Positions 1-8,747 of a DNA stretch of 64,000 nt are shown here, in pieces (positions within the stretch are counted from its first letter, which is position 1; each line of letters opens with the position of its first letter). Origin of the DNA: Rhizobium oryzicola. Its GTDB lineage: Bacteria; Pseudomonadota; Alphaproteobacteria; Rhizobiales; Rhizobiaceae. The translations under genes were made by a program, and so were the position numbers. The stretch spans positions 62,001 through 126,000 of the forward strand of contig NZ_JAUKWQ010000004.1 of the NCBI RefSeq assembly GCF_030504645.1, written 5' to 3'. Below the pieces are notes generated by a model, which saw only the letters and a list, made by a program, of their open reading frames with translations, was not told the origin of the DNA and did not search any database.

Positions 1-360
1 GAGCTTGGCAACATCGCCGAGCGACTTGTCGCGCTCCGGCTTCGGCACGCCATGCATTTCGAGCCCGAAGGTGATGTTCTGCGCCACCGTCATGTTGGGA
101 TAGAGCGCATAGCTCTGGAACACCATGGCGATGTTGCGCTTGGAGGGATGCACGCCGTTGATGACGCGGCCCTTGATCGAGATGTTTCCGGAGGAAATCC
201 CCTCGAGCCCCGCGATCATGCCGAGCAGCGTCGATTTCCCGCAGCCCGAGGGGCCGACGAGGACGAGGAATTCGCCCTCCTCGATGGAGATATCCACGCG
301 ATGCAGCACTTCCAGCTTGCCGTAGGACTTGGTGACGTTTGCGATGTCGAGAAAGCCCAT
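1..360 (-). CDS. Sugar ABC transporter ATPase (MalK/UgpC type), partial
   Basis: Nucleotide-binding subunit of a carbohydrate importer; it hydrolyses ATP on the cytoplasmic face to drive the two permeases encoded just upstream. The start ATG is at 360 and the frame is open to the window edge, so only the first 120 residues are present. Walker A GPSGCGKST lies at residues 36-44 and the Q-loop Gln at about residue 82 in MVFQSYALYP. The signature motif, Walker B and the C-terminal regulatory domain lie outside the window. It starts 5 bases after the permease stop and is the distal gene of the importer operon. Family assignment is firm; the substrate is inferred only from the linked binding protein. 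Confidence 0.93.
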   Translation of the reverse strand, partial: MGFLDIANVTKSYGKLEVLHRVDISIEEGEFLVLVGPSGCGKSTLLGMIAGLEGISSGNISIKGRVINGVHPSKRNIAMVFQSYALYPNMTVAQNITFGLEMHGVPKPERDKSLGDVAKL

Positions 361-365
361 GGTTC

Positions 366-1244
366 TTATCCTTTGACAGAGCCCGCCATCAGGCCGCGCA
401 CGAAATAGCGCCCGGCGACGATGTAGACGAAGAGAGTGGGAAGGGCGGCGATGATCGCGCCCGCGAAGTGGACGTTATATTCCTTCACGCCCGTAGAGGA
501 CTGGACGAGATTGTTCAGCGCCGCCGTCATCGGCTGGCTGGTGCCGCCGAAGGAGACACCGAACAGGAAGTCGTTCCAGATATTGGTGAACTGCCAGATG
601 ACGGAAACAACGGTGATCGGCCCGGAGATCGGCAGGAGAATGCGCCAGAAGATGCGGAAGAAACCCGCCCCGTCGATCTGTGCGGCCCGCACCAGTTCGG
701 TCGGAAAGGTGGCGTAGTAGTTGCGATAATAGAGCGTCGTGAAGCCGATGCCGTAGACGACATGGACAAGCACGAGGCCCGGCACGGTGCCGGCAAGCCC
801 GAGCTTGCCGAGAACCATGGCCATGGGGATGAGCACGATCTGGAACGGGATGAAGCAGGAAAACAGCATCAGCCCGAAGACGATCGTGTCGAAGCGGAAG
901 CGCCACTTGGTCAGCACATAGCCGTTGAGCGCACCGATGACGGTCGAGATCACCACGGCCGGCACGACCATGAGGATGGAATTGAGGAAATACGGCTCGA
1001 GACCGGTGGGCGAGACGCCGATCTGGGCGGTGGACCAGGCTGATTTCCAGGCCTCCAGCGTCCAGGTCTGCGGCAACGCCATCATGTTGCCGCCGGTGAC
1101 TTCCGCCAGAGGCTTCAGCGAGTTCACCACCATCACATAGAGCGGCAGCAGGTAGAACAGCGCGAAGAGCAGAAGCAGGAGATAGATGAAGGTGCGGGCG
1201 ATCCGGCCGGTATTGACGGCGGTATCCTGGCTGACGGCGGACAT
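366..1244 (-). CDS. Sugar ABC transporter permease, MalG family
   Basis: Inner-membrane permease of 292 residues, the usual size of MalG-type subunits. An N-terminal membrane segment (residues about 18-40) is followed by at least five more hydrophobic stretches. The cytoplasmic EAA-type loop that docks the ATPase reads as ELVRAAQIDGAGFFRIFWRI, near residues 185-205. The start codon overlaps the stop of the other permease at 1244, showing translational coupling. Expected to pair with that permease to form the channel. Confidence 0.93.
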   Translation of the reverse strand: MSAVSQDTAVNTGRIARTFIYLLLLLFALFYLLPLYVMVVNSLKPLAEVTGGNMMALPQTWTLEAWKSAWSTAQIGVSPTGLEPYFLNSILMVVPAVVISTVIGALNGYVLTKWRFRFDTIVFGLMLFSCFIPFQIVLIPMAMVLGKLGLAGTVPGLVLVHVVYGIGFTTLYYRNYYATFPTELVRAAQIDGAGFFRIFWRILLPISGPITVVSVIWQFTNIWNDFLFGVSFGGTSQPMTAALNNLVQSSTGVKEYNVHFAGAIIAALPTLFVYIVAGRYFVRGLMAGSVKG

Positions 1245-2137
1245 CAGTGCTTCTCCTTCAGCTCGGCATAGAGATAGGGAACCATGATGGCGGCAATCGT
1301 CATCAGCATGATCACGGCGGATGCTGCGCCGATGCCCATCTGGTTGCGGGTGAATGTGTAGGAATACATGAAGGTCGCCGGCATTTCGGTCGCCCGACCC
1401 GGCCCGCCGCCCGTCAGCGCGATCACAAGGTCATAGGACTTGATGGCGAGGTGGCTCAGGATGACGAAGGACGAGAGAAAGGCCGGGCGCAGCATGGGGA
1501 TGACGATGCGGCGATAGAGCTGGAAGCTTGATGCGCCATCGATCTGCGCCGCCTTCAGGATCTCGTTGTCGATGCCGCGAAGACCGGCGAGGAACATTGC
1601 CATGACGAAGCCGCTGGTCTGCCAGACGGCGGCGATCACGATCGTGTAGATCGCCATGTTGTTGTCCTTTATCCAGGTGAAGGAAAAGCTCTCCCAGCCC
1701 CAGAGATGCATGACATGTTCGAGCCCGATGCCCGGATCAAGGAACCATTTCCACGCCGTGCCTGTCACGATGAAGGAGAGCGCCATCGGGTAGAGATAGA
1801 TGGGGCGCAACACGCCCTCGCCCCGGATCTTCTGGTCGAGGAAGATCGCCAGAAACAGGCCGAGAACCGTGCAGATGACGATGTAGAGGCTCGCGAAAAT
1901 GCCGATATTGACGATGGCGATGTGCCAGTTTTCCAGCGCCCAGAGCTTGCGGTAATTCTCCCAGCCGACGAGCGTGTAGTTCGGCAGCATCTTGGAGCCG
2001 GTGAACGACAGGAAGACGGTAAAGAGAATGAAGCCGTAGACGAAGAGTAGCGTCACAGCGAAGGACGGCGCCAGCACGATCTTGGGCAACCAATCCTGTA
2101 TGCGCGTGCGAAGATCGGCCTCTGCTGAGCTGGCCAT
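1244..2137 (-). CDS. Sugar ABC transporter permease, MalF family
   Basis: Inner-membrane permease of 297 residues with about six membrane segments. The EAA-type loop reads NEILKAAQIDGASSFQLYRR, where the A-x-x-DGA core contacts the ATPase. A GGAG-like ribosome site (GGGAGACC) precedes the ATG. It lies about 120 bases downstream of the binding-protein gene and overlaps the next permease by one base. Together with the neighbours it makes a complete binding protein-permease-permease-ATPase importer. Confidence 0.93.
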   Translation of the reverse strand: MASSAEADLRTRIQDWLPKIVLAPSFAVTLLFVYGFILFTVFLSFTGSKMLPNYTLVGWENYRKLWALENWHIAIVNIGIFASLYIVICTVLGLFLAIFLDQKIRGEGVLRPIYLYPMALSFIVTGTAWKWFLDPGIGLEHVMHLWGWESFSFTWIKDNNMAIYTIVIAAVWQTSGFVMAMFLAGLRGIDNEILKAAQIDGASSFQLYRRIVIPMLRPAFLSSFVILSHLAIKSYDLVIALTGGGPGRATEMPATFMYSYTFTRNQMGIGAASAVIMLMTIAAIMVPYLYAELKEKH

Positions 2138-2257
2138 GTCGGTCTCCCATGGAATTCGTTTTGCCGCCCCGTGCCGGAATTTTCCGCGCGATTGAGCGGA
2201 AAGGGAGGGCGGCTCGGTACCGCCCTCTTCTCACGTTTAAGCCTTACTTGGCCGCCC

Positions 2258-3511
2258 TTACTTGGCCGCAGCAACCGCGTCGGCCAGCGCCTTGGCGGCA
2301 TCCTTGCCGGTCTTGAAGCCGCCGTTGAAGGCCTTGGTGACGACGTCATAGACGGCGCTCTTCACCGCAGCCGGCGCCGCATGGCCATGCGCCATGGAGC
2401 CGAACAGCGTGCCCTTCGTGTTGGCGTCTGCCAGATCCTTGATGCCCTTCTTGCCGCAATCATCAAACGCGGTGTCCGGCACATCGGTGCGGGCCGGAAC
2501 GGAACCCTTGACCACGTTAAAGGCCGACTGGAATTTCGGGCTTTCGATGGAAGAGGCCATTTCCACCTGCGCCTTGATCTTGTCGTCGCCCTTCACGTTG
2601 AACATCGCGAACTGGTCCGAGTTGAAGGTGACTGCACCTTGCGTGCCTGGGAAGCGGATGCAGACGAAGTCGGTGCCCGGCTTCTGGCCGGCCTTCAGGA
2701 ACTCGCCCTTTGCCCAGTCGCCCATGATCTGCATGCCGGCCTTGCCGTTGATGACCATGGCCGAGGCGAGGTTCCAGTCGCGGCCGGAAAAGTTGTCATC
2801 GACATAGGTGCGCAGCTTCAGGAGCCGGGTGAAGGCATCCGCCATCTTGTCGCCGCCGAGCGTCGCCGGATCGAGATCGATGAAGGCCTTCTTGTAGAAA
2901 TCCGTGCCTTCGGACAGCACCACGCCGTCGAAGATCGTGGCTTCCTGCCAGGGCTGGCCGCCATGGGCGAGCGGCGTGATGCCGTTGGCCTTCATCTTGT
3001 CGAGAACGGCGATCAGCTGATCCCAGTTTTCCGGCGCCTTCAGGCCGGTCTTGTCGAGCGCTGCCTTGCTGATCCAGATCCAGTTGGTCGAATGTACGTT
3101 GACCGGCGCTGCAATCCAGTGGCCGTCATACTTGGAGAACTTTTGCAGTGCTGCCGGCACGACCTTGTCCCAGCCCTCCTTGGAGGCCACGGCGTCAAGA
3201 TTGCCGAGCGCGCCCTGCTGCGCCCAGTCGAGAATGTCGAAACCGAGCATCTGCACGGCCGTCGGCGGATTGCCGGCCGTCACACGGGCGCGCAGCGCCG
3301 TCATCGCGGCCTCCCCACCGCCGCCGGCGACCGGCATGTCGACCCAGCCGATGCCCTTGGCCTTCAGGTCTTCCTTCAGAACGTTAAGCGCTGCCGCCTC
3401 GCCCCCCGAGGTCCACCAGTGCAGAACCTCGACATCGGTCGCATAAGACAGTGTGGTGGTTGCTGCGAACACGGCCGCACTGGCCAGTGCCGTCTTGATA
3501 AAGCTACGCAT
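2258..3511 (-). CDS. Periplasmic sugar-binding protein, glucose/mannose type
   Basis: Extracytoplasmic solute-binding protein (417 residues) of the family-1 carbohydrate group. A signal peptide covers residues 1-24 with a likely cut after SYA. The mature start [17 protein letters not shown], and later [19 protein letters not shown], closely resemble GtsA-type glucose/mannose-binding proteins. A strong ribosome site (AAGGAGGAGGAG) precedes the ATG. It is the first transport gene after the aldehyde dehydrogenase. Because the operon also has CoA-ester enzymes, the true ligand may be a polyol or cyclitol; I infer family, not ligand. Confidence 0.88.
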   Translation of the reverse strand: MRSFIKTALASAAVFAATTTLSYATDVEVLHWWTSGGEAAALNVLKEDLKAKGIGWVDMPVAGGGGEAAMTALRARVTAGNPPTAVQMLGFDILDWAQQGALGNLDAVASKEGWDKVVPAALQKFSKYDGHWIAAPVNVHSTNWIWISKAALDKTGLKAPENWDQLIAVLDKMKANGITPLAHGGQPWQEATIFDGVVLSEGTDFYKKAFIDLDPATLGGDKMADAFTRLLKLRTYVDDNFSGRDWNLASAMVINGKAGMQIMGDWAKGEFLKAGQKPGTDFVCIRFPGTQGAVTFNSDQFAMFNVKGDDKIKAQVEMASSIESPKFQSAFNVVKGSVPARTDVPDTAFDDCGKKGIKDLADANTKGTLFGSMAHGHAAPAAVKSAVYDVVTKAFNGGFKTGKDAAKALADAVAAAK

Positions 3512-3565
3512 GTACTCCTCCTCCTTGGTGATGCGTTGCGTGACTTGATGCGTCTTGAAAGTCGG

Positions 3566-5095
3566 TCAGCTCCTCACCCAGTTCGCCCGTGTCCGGCCGA
3601 CCCGCATGACGACGGTTTTGACTTCCAGGAATTCGTCGAGGCCGTAGGGGCCGATTTCGCGACCCTGGCCGCTTTGCTTGAACCCGCCGAAGGTGAGCTC
3701 GGGGAAACCGTCCATCCAGGTATTGGTCCAGACGGTTCCAGCCTGCACGCGGCGGGAAAATTCGAGGCAGGTATGGACATTCTCGCTCCAGACGCCGGCC
3801 GATAAGCCATAGGATGCGTCGTTGACGAGATCGATCGCCTCTTCGAGCGTTCGGAAGGTCAGCACCGAGAGAACCGGGCCAAACACTTCCTCGCGGGCAA
3901 TCGGCATGTTGGACGTCACACTGGTGACGACTGTCGGCTGGTAGAAGCGGCCCGGCAATTCGGCGATCGGCAGCGTCGCGCCGCCGAGCTGAACCTTGGC
4001 GCCAGCGGCGACGGCAGCGCGCACATAGCCGTCGATCTTCTCCTGATGCGCGGACGAGATGATCGCGCCGACCTGCGTGTCGGGATTGAGCGGATCGCCG
4101 AAGGCGACCTTCTTCGACAGCGCCACGACACGGGCGACGAAGTCTTGAGCGATATCCTCGTGCACGATGATGCGGCTGCCGGAATTGCAGCATTCGCCGG
4201 CGTTGAAATAGACGCCGAAAGTGACGGCATCGGCGGCGGAGTCGAGATCGGCATCGGGGAAGATCACCTGCGGATTCTTGCCGCCCAGCTCCAGCGCCAC
4301 CTTCTTGAGCGTGCCGGAGGCCGCCGCCATGATCGCCTTGCCGACCGCCGTCGAACCGGTGAAGGTCACCATGTCGACATGGGCATGCTCCGCCATCACC
4401 TGCCCCACCGGCTGGCCGAAGCCGAGCACGATGTTGACGACGCCGGCAGGAAGCCCGGCCTCGATGAGAAGATCTACCAGCATGACCGTCGTCGAGGGCG
4501 TCATTTCGGACGGCTTGACGACACAGGTGCAGCCGGCGGCAATCGCGAAGGGCAGCTTCTGGCTGAGAATCCAGAAGGGGAAGTTCCATGGCGTGATGAT
4601 CGAGACGACGCCGATCGGCTCCTTCAGCACGACGCCGACCATCTGCTCACCCAGCGAATTGTGGCTGTCGCCGTGGAACGTGCGGGCAAGCGAGGCGGCA
4701 TAGCGCCAGAGATCGGCGGCACCGGAGACTTCGCCGCGCGCTTGGCTGATCGGCTTGCCGCTTTCCAGTGTTTCGAGGATCGCCATGCGCTCCACATTGG
4801 CCTCGATCAGGTCCGCGACCTTGAGCAGCACGGTCGCACGTTCCTTGCCGGAAATGCGGCTCCAGATGCCGGCATCGAAGGCCTTGCGGGCCGCGGCGAT
4901 GGCGCGTTCCGCATCCTCACGTCCGCCCTTGGCCGAGCGGCTGACGACGACGCCATGCGAGGGCGAGACGCGCTCGAAGGTCTCCCCGTTGGCGCTGCCG
5001 CACCATGCGCCATCGATGAAATGGCGGCCCTCAAACGGACTTGCCGGAAGCGCGATGCTGGCGGTGGTGATGATGGTCAGGTCATTCATGGTCAT
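3566..5095 (-). CDS. NAD(P)-dependent aldehyde dehydrogenase
   Basis: Oxidises an aldehyde to the carboxylate. It is a full-length ALDH-superfamily protein (509 residues). The catalytic Cys lies in FNAGECCNSGSR (about residues 298-309), the general-base Glu in LELGGKNPQ (about 265-273), and the cofactor-binding segment TFTGSTAVGK is near residue 245. The ATG overlaps the stop of the enoyl-CoA hydratase as ATGA, so it is translationally coupled inside the catabolic operon. The substrate is unknown; betaine-aldehyde-like and semialdehyde dehydrogenases share this pattern. Confidence 0.92.
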   Translation of the reverse strand: MTMNDLTIITTASIALPASPFEGRHFIDGAWCGSANGETFERVSPSHGVVVSRSAKGGREDAERAIAAARKAFDAGIWSRISGKERATVLLKVADLIEANVERMAILETLESGKPISQARGEVSGAADLWRYAASLARTFHGDSHNSLGEQMVGVVLKEPIGVVSIITPWNFPFWILSQKLPFAIAAGCTCVVKPSEMTPSTTVMLVDLLIEAGLPAGVVNIVLGFGQPVGQVMAEHAHVDMVTFTGSTAVGKAIMAAASGTLKKVALELGGKNPQVIFPDADLDSAADAVTFGVYFNAGECCNSGSRIIVHEDIAQDFVARVVALSKKVAFGDPLNPDTQVGAIISSAHQEKIDGYVRAAVAAGAKVQLGGATLPIAELPGRFYQPTVVTSVTSNMPIAREEVFGPVLSVLTFRTLEEAIDLVNDASYGLSAGVWSENVHTCLEFSRRVQAGTVWTNTWMDGFPELTFGGFKQSGQGREIGPYGLDEFLEVKTVVMRVGRTRANWVRS

Positions 5096-5859
5096 TGTCC
5101 GGAAAATGTGGGTTTGCGCTTTTCCCTGAAGGCGGCAACGCCTTCATTGCGGTCGTCGCTGGCGGAGATGGCGGCGCTACCCAGCGCCTCGATCATCGCG
5201 CCGGCGTCTTCATCCCGAGCGGCATGGATCATGGATTTGGCAATCTCGACGGCGCGCGGCGAAAGCTCGGTGACGCGCGCGGCAATCGCTTCGGCGAGCG
5301 CGCGAACATCCTCGCCGACTTCGGCCGCGAAGCCGAATTGCAGCGCCCGCTCGGCGCTGATCCGGCGGCCGAAGAGCGCCATTTCCTTCAGCACCGGCTC
5401 GGGCAGCAGCCGCGCCAGGCGCTGCGTGCCGGACCAGCCCGGCACGATGCCGACAGCAGCTTCGGGGAGCGCAATCGTCGCGCGGGGCGTCATCACGCGG
5501 ATGTCGCAGGCGGCAGCCAGTTCCAGCCCGCCGCCAAAGGCGTGGCCGTTCAGCACGGCAATCGTTGGCTTGGAGAGCCGCGCCAGCCGGTCGAAAATGC
5601 GGTGGCCGCCCCGCACCCAGTGGCGGGCGAATTCGGCGGGCGTCAGGTCGCCCCAGCCGTTGATATCCGCGCCGGAGCAGAAGGCCTTCTCGCCCTCGGC
5701 GGTCAGGAGCACGCAGGCGATCTGCGTGTCGCGCTCGATGACGTCGAGATGGGCGGCGAGCCGCGCCAGCATGTCCACCGTGAACGCATTAAGCTTCGAG
5801 GGATTATCGAGCCGGATTTCCGCGATGCGGCCGCGGATGTCGAGATGCACGTCACTCAT
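5092..5859 (-). CDS. Enoyl-CoA hydratase/isomerase family protein
   Basis: Crotonase-fold enzyme of about 255 residues acting on a CoA thioester. Landmarks are the oxyanion-hole segment ACVLLTAEGEKAFCSGADI and the second loop LNGHAFGGGLELAAACDIR. The Glu pair seen in true hydratases is partly kept: E is present in GGGLELA, while the second region reads LPEAAVGIVPGWSGTQRL. I chose the ATG at 5859 because it forms an ATGA overlap with the CoA-transferase stop; an upstream ATG at 5868 is possible. Probably processes the CoA ester made by the neighbouring transferase. Confidence 0.88.
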   Translation of the reverse strand: MSDVHLDIRGRIAEIRLDNPSKLNAFTVDMLARLAAHLDVIERDTQIACVLLTAEGEKAFCSGADINGWGDLTPAEFARHWVRGGHRIFDRLARLSKPTIAVLNGHAFGGGLELAAACDIRVMTPRATIALPEAAVGIVPGWSGTQRLARLLPEPVLKEMALFGRRISAERALQFGFAAEVGEDVRALAEAIAARVTELSPRAVEIAKSMIHAARDEDAGAMIEALGSAAISASDDRNEGVAAFREKRKPTFSGQ

Positions 5860-7427
5860 GGCGTCCATCCCATCGGCTGATCGCCAAAGAGGCTCGCCGG
5901 CATGGTCGTGGCGTTTTCGGCAACGCGAACCCGGCCCTGCGATGCGCCGACGATATCGGCCTCAGCATCGATGCCCGGCATGATCTCGGTGGCGACCAGG
6001 CCGCCATCGCCGAGGCGCATCACGCAGCGCTCGGTGATGTAGAGCACGTCCTGCCCCTGTGCGCGGGCGCGGTTGCCGGAGAAGGTCACATGCTCGACCC
6101 GCTCGACCATCTTGGTGAACTTGCCGGGCTTTGCGACGCGGATGCCGCTGTCGCTCAGCGCGATTTCCGCGCCCGCCTCGAACCAGCCGGAGAAGACGAT
6201 CTTCTTCGCATGCGCCGTGATGTCCACGAACCCGCCGCAGCCGGCCGTGAGATACGGCTTCTTGCCGAGCTTGGAGACGTTCACATTGCCCTCGACATCG
6301 ACCTCCAGGAAGGAGAGGAACGAGACGTCGAAGCCCGCGCCTTGAAAATAGATGAACTGCTGCGGCGACGGCACATAGGCATCTGCATTGGAGGCGCAGC
6401 CGAAGGCGAAATCGGTGAGCGGCATGCCGCCGACCGCGCCTTGTTCGATCGCCCAGGTCACGGCGTCCGGGTGGCCCTCTTCCAAGAGGATGCGCGGTAC
6501 CTGCGCGCTGATGCCAAAGCCGAGATTGGCCGTCATGCCGCCCTTGAGTTCCATCGCCGCGCGGCGGGCAATGACCTTTTCCACGCCGTGTTCTGCGAGC
6601 TTGAAGCTCGACCAGGGCTGCATGATCTGCCCGGAAATCGCCGGATCGTAGGGCGTCTCACAGGTCTGCTTCTGATGTGGGTCGACCACAACGAGATCGA
6701 CGAGATGGCCGGGTACGCGAACGTCATGCGGACGCAGGCTGCCTGCCGCCGTGGTGCGGCTGACCTGAGCGATGACGAGGCCGCCATGGTTGCGAACGGT
6801 GATCGCCTGTTCCAGCCCGCCGAGATAGGCGCCCTCATGCTCATAGGTGAGGTTGCCGCGTTCGTCCGCCGTGGTGGCGCGCAGAATGCAGACATTCGGC
6901 ACGATATTGGGAAAATGCAGCCAGGTCTCGCCGCCGAATTCGACGCGCGAGACGATGGGCGCTGCCGCGCCCTTCGCATTCATCGCGCAGCCTTCGCGGA
7001 TGGGATCGACAAAGGTTTCGAGGCCGACGCGGGTCAGAACGCCGGGACGGCGGGCTGCGGCCTCGCGATGCATGTCGAACATGACGCCCGACGGCACGTT
7101 ATAGGCCGCGACGCGATCCTCGACGATCATCTTCCAGATTTCCGGCATGGGCAGGTTCGACGGACCGGAGGGGTAGGAGCCGGCGAGAACACGCGTCAGC
7201 AGCCCGTCCTTGGCGATATGATCCATGCCCTTGACGCCATACATGTCGCCGGCGGCGATGGGATGCAGCGTGGTCAGCCCGCGCGGATGGCCTTGCGCCT
7301 CGAAACGCTCGCCCAGCGCCTTCAGCACCAGATCGGGACAGCCGAGTGCGGAGGATGAGGAAACAGTGACCACCGCGCCATCGGGAATGCGCGCAACGGC
7401 TTCTGCCGCGCTGACGACCTTGCTCAC
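5856..7427 (-). CDS. Acyl-CoA:acetate/3-ketoacid CoA-transferase (fused alpha-beta)
   Basis: Single-chain class I CoA-transferase (523 residues) in which both halves of the usual alpha/beta pair are fused, as in propionate CoA-transferase and YdiF. The likely catalytic Glu is in WAIEQGAVGGMP, matching the ExGxxGG pattern of the family; SSSALGCPDLVLKALG near the N-terminus fits the first CoA-binding loop. It overlaps the dehydrogenase upstream and the hydratase downstream as ATGA. Role inferred: activating a carboxylate made from the imported compound, for hydration or oxidation. The substrate cannot be read from sequence. Confidence 0.87.
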   Translation of the reverse strand: MSKVVSAAEAVARIPDGAVVTVSSSSALGCPDLVLKALGERFEAQGHPRGLTTLHPIAAGDMYGVKGMDHIAKDGLLTRVLAGSYPSGPSNLPMPEIWKMIVEDRVAAYNVPSGVMFDMHREAAARRPGVLTRVGLETFVDPIREGCAMNAKGAAAPIVSRVEFGGETWLHFPNIVPNVCILRATTADERGNLTYEHEGAYLGGLEQAITVRNHGGLVIAQVSRTTAAGSLRPHDVRVPGHLVDLVVVDPHQKQTCETPYDPAISGQIMQPWSSFKLAEHGVEKVIARRAAMELKGGMTANLGFGISAQVPRILLEEGHPDAVTWAIEQGAVGGMPLTDFAFGCASNADAYVPSPQQFIYFQGAGFDVSFLSFLEVDVEGNVNVSKLGKKPYLTAGCGGFVDITAHAKKIVFSGWFEAGAEIALSDSGIRVAKPGKFTKMVERVEHVTFSGNRARAQGQDVLYITERCVMRLGDGGLVATEIMPGIDAEADIVGASQGRVRVAENATTMPASLFGDQPMGWTP

Positions 7428-8428
7428 TTCATGCCTCCATAATTGATTGTCACGCGGGCGCCCGTTTCGGCGGCCTCGCGCACGGCGGCCGCTACAGCAA
7501 GCGACTTCACGCCATCGATGCCGGTTGCGGCAGGCTGGCCCTCGCCCCGCACGGCAGCCTCGAATTCGGCGACGCCGGTGATATAGAGATCATGCGCAGC
7601 GAAGGGGATCGCGTGCCGGCCTGCCGCATCGACCAGTTCGATCTCGCCGACCGGCTTCTGGGTCATCACGCCGCGCGCGAAGATCGAGCCCTGCGTACCG
7701 TGGACTTCGAGCCCGCTGCCAGCGAAAGGATGGGTGAAGCTCTCGTGGCTCATGACCATCGTGCCGGAGGGCATTGCCCAAACCGACATGGCGGAATCCT
7801 CGACCCCCAGCCCCATCCCGGAGCTTGTTGCCTGCGCCACGACCGAGACCGGGTCTTCGTCCAGCAGGAAGCGGACGACATCGGCATCGTGCACGGTGAT
7901 ATCCGGAATAACGCCCCCGCCTTCCGCCGCCGAGTTGATGCGCCAGCCCTGCAGGTTTTCCGGCAGATGCACGGCATGGAAGACGCGCACCGACAGAACC
8001 TTGCCGAGGCGGCCCTCGCGGATGAGCGCGCGCACCGCGCGGTGGCTGCCGGAACAGCGAAGATGATGGTTGGTTGCAAAGGTCACGCCCGCCTCATCCG
8101 CGGCGCGTACCATGGCGACAGCATCTGGAACGGTCATGGCCAGCGGCTTTTCGCAGAGCACGTGCTTGCCGGCGGCGATAGCGGCGAGCGCCTGCAGCAG
8201 ATGCTTTTCGTTCGTCGTGGAAATGTAAACGGCATCAATGACCGGATCGGCCAAAGCTTCGTTGAGATCAGTGCCGAAGGCGGGAATGCCGTGCTCACGG
8301 GCATAGGTCTCGGCGCGGTCGCGGGAGCCGCTGACGACGCGTGCAACCTCGCCACCCGCTTGAGCACGGATCGCACGGATCATGTGTTGAGACGCGATCG
8401 TACTCGCGCCCACCAAGGCCCAGCGCAT
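7424..8428 (-). CDS. Gfo/Idh/MocA family oxidoreductase
   Basis: NAD(P)-dependent sugar or cyclitol dehydrogenase of about 334 residues. The N-terminal Rossmann start is RWALVGASTIASQHM, and the family signature EKPLAMT (catalytic Lys in EKP) lies near residue 95. I place the start at the ATG at 8428, behind GGGAGGGAG, because the longer reading frame would place the Rossmann motif too far from the N-terminus. First gene of the operon; its promoter is spanned by a perfect palindrome (8457-8491). It is related to, but clearly diverged from, the next upstream gene. Confidence 0.9.
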   Translation of the reverse strand: MRWALVGASTIASQHMIRAIRAQAGGEVARVVSGSRDRAETYAREHGIPAFGTDLNEALADPVIDAVYISTTNEKHLLQALAAIAAGKHVLCEKPLAMTVPDAVAMVRAADEAGVTFATNHHLRCSGSHRAVRALIREGRLGKVLSVRVFHAVHLPENLQGWRINSAAEGGGVIPDITVHDADVVRFLLDEDPVSVVAQATSSGMGLGVEDSAMSVWAMPSGTMVMSHESFTHPFAGSGLEVHGTQGSIFARGVMTQKPVGEIELVDAAGRHAIPFAAHDLYITGVAEFEAAVRGEGQPAATGIDGVKSLAVAAAVREAAETGARVTINYGGMK

Positions 8429-8456
8429 ATTCTCCCTCCCGAAAGCATGCTGTTTT

Positions 8457-8491
8457 TTGGATCGTTCCAAATATAATATGGAACGATCCAA
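8457..8491. promoter_or_regulatory. Perfect 13-bp inverted repeat over the catabolic-operon promoter
   Basis: TTGGATCGTTCCA at 8457-8469 is the exact reverse complement of 8479-8491, with a 9-base AT-only spacer. Half-sites are spaced about two helical turns apart. On the minus strand the spacer holds TATTAT, a plausible -10 box about 45 bases before the first gene, so a bound dimer would block the promoter. No regulator gene is adjacent; the binding protein is unknown. Confidence 0.7.
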
Positions 8492-8747
8492 TCTGGTCAA
8501 GCCAAAAAATGGGTTACCTGTCGATCGTTGAGAAATTGGGTGTCCGCCCCATCTCCTTGGATGACACGATTGCGGACACTAGTTGCCTCACTCTCGACTT
8601 TCTCGCTATCAGTTGGCTAAGGGCGGATTTCTAGCGTCGTTCCAATACAGATCGCATGGAAGTTATCTCTTTCCGCCCTAAAAATTTGAACCGTTGCCCC
8701 TGATTGTGGAAAGAGCTAGCCGTAGCGGCGGCCAGAATTATTTGGAA
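8492..8747. other. Non-coding stretch between two dehydrogenase genes
   Basis: With the operator region this makes a gene-free gap of about 320 bases (8429-8747). Apart from the palindrome I see no convincing gene, tRNA or terminator; a short open frame at 8508-8634 lacks a ribosome site and any family resemblance. Confidence 0.5.

Noticed and set aside
2171-3805. Long plus-strand open frame (544 codons) antisense to the binding-protein gene
   Set aside because: It is a mirror frame of high-GC coding DNA; the translation is His/Arg/Gly-rich with no family match, and the opposite strand has a clear binding protein and dehydrogenase.
3504-4589. Minus-strand second frame of 361 codons inside the aldehyde dehydrogenase
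   Set aside because: Arg-rich out-of-frame translation of the same DNA; no start signal or family likeness.
4046-5983. Plus-strand open frame of 645 codons antisense to aldehyde dehydrogenase and hydratase
   Set aside because: Composition is that of a shadow frame; both genes on the minus strand carry intact catalytic motifs.
8508-8634. Small plus-strand gene in the dehydrogenase gap
   Set aside because: No ribosome site, no family likeness, and it begins within the operator region.
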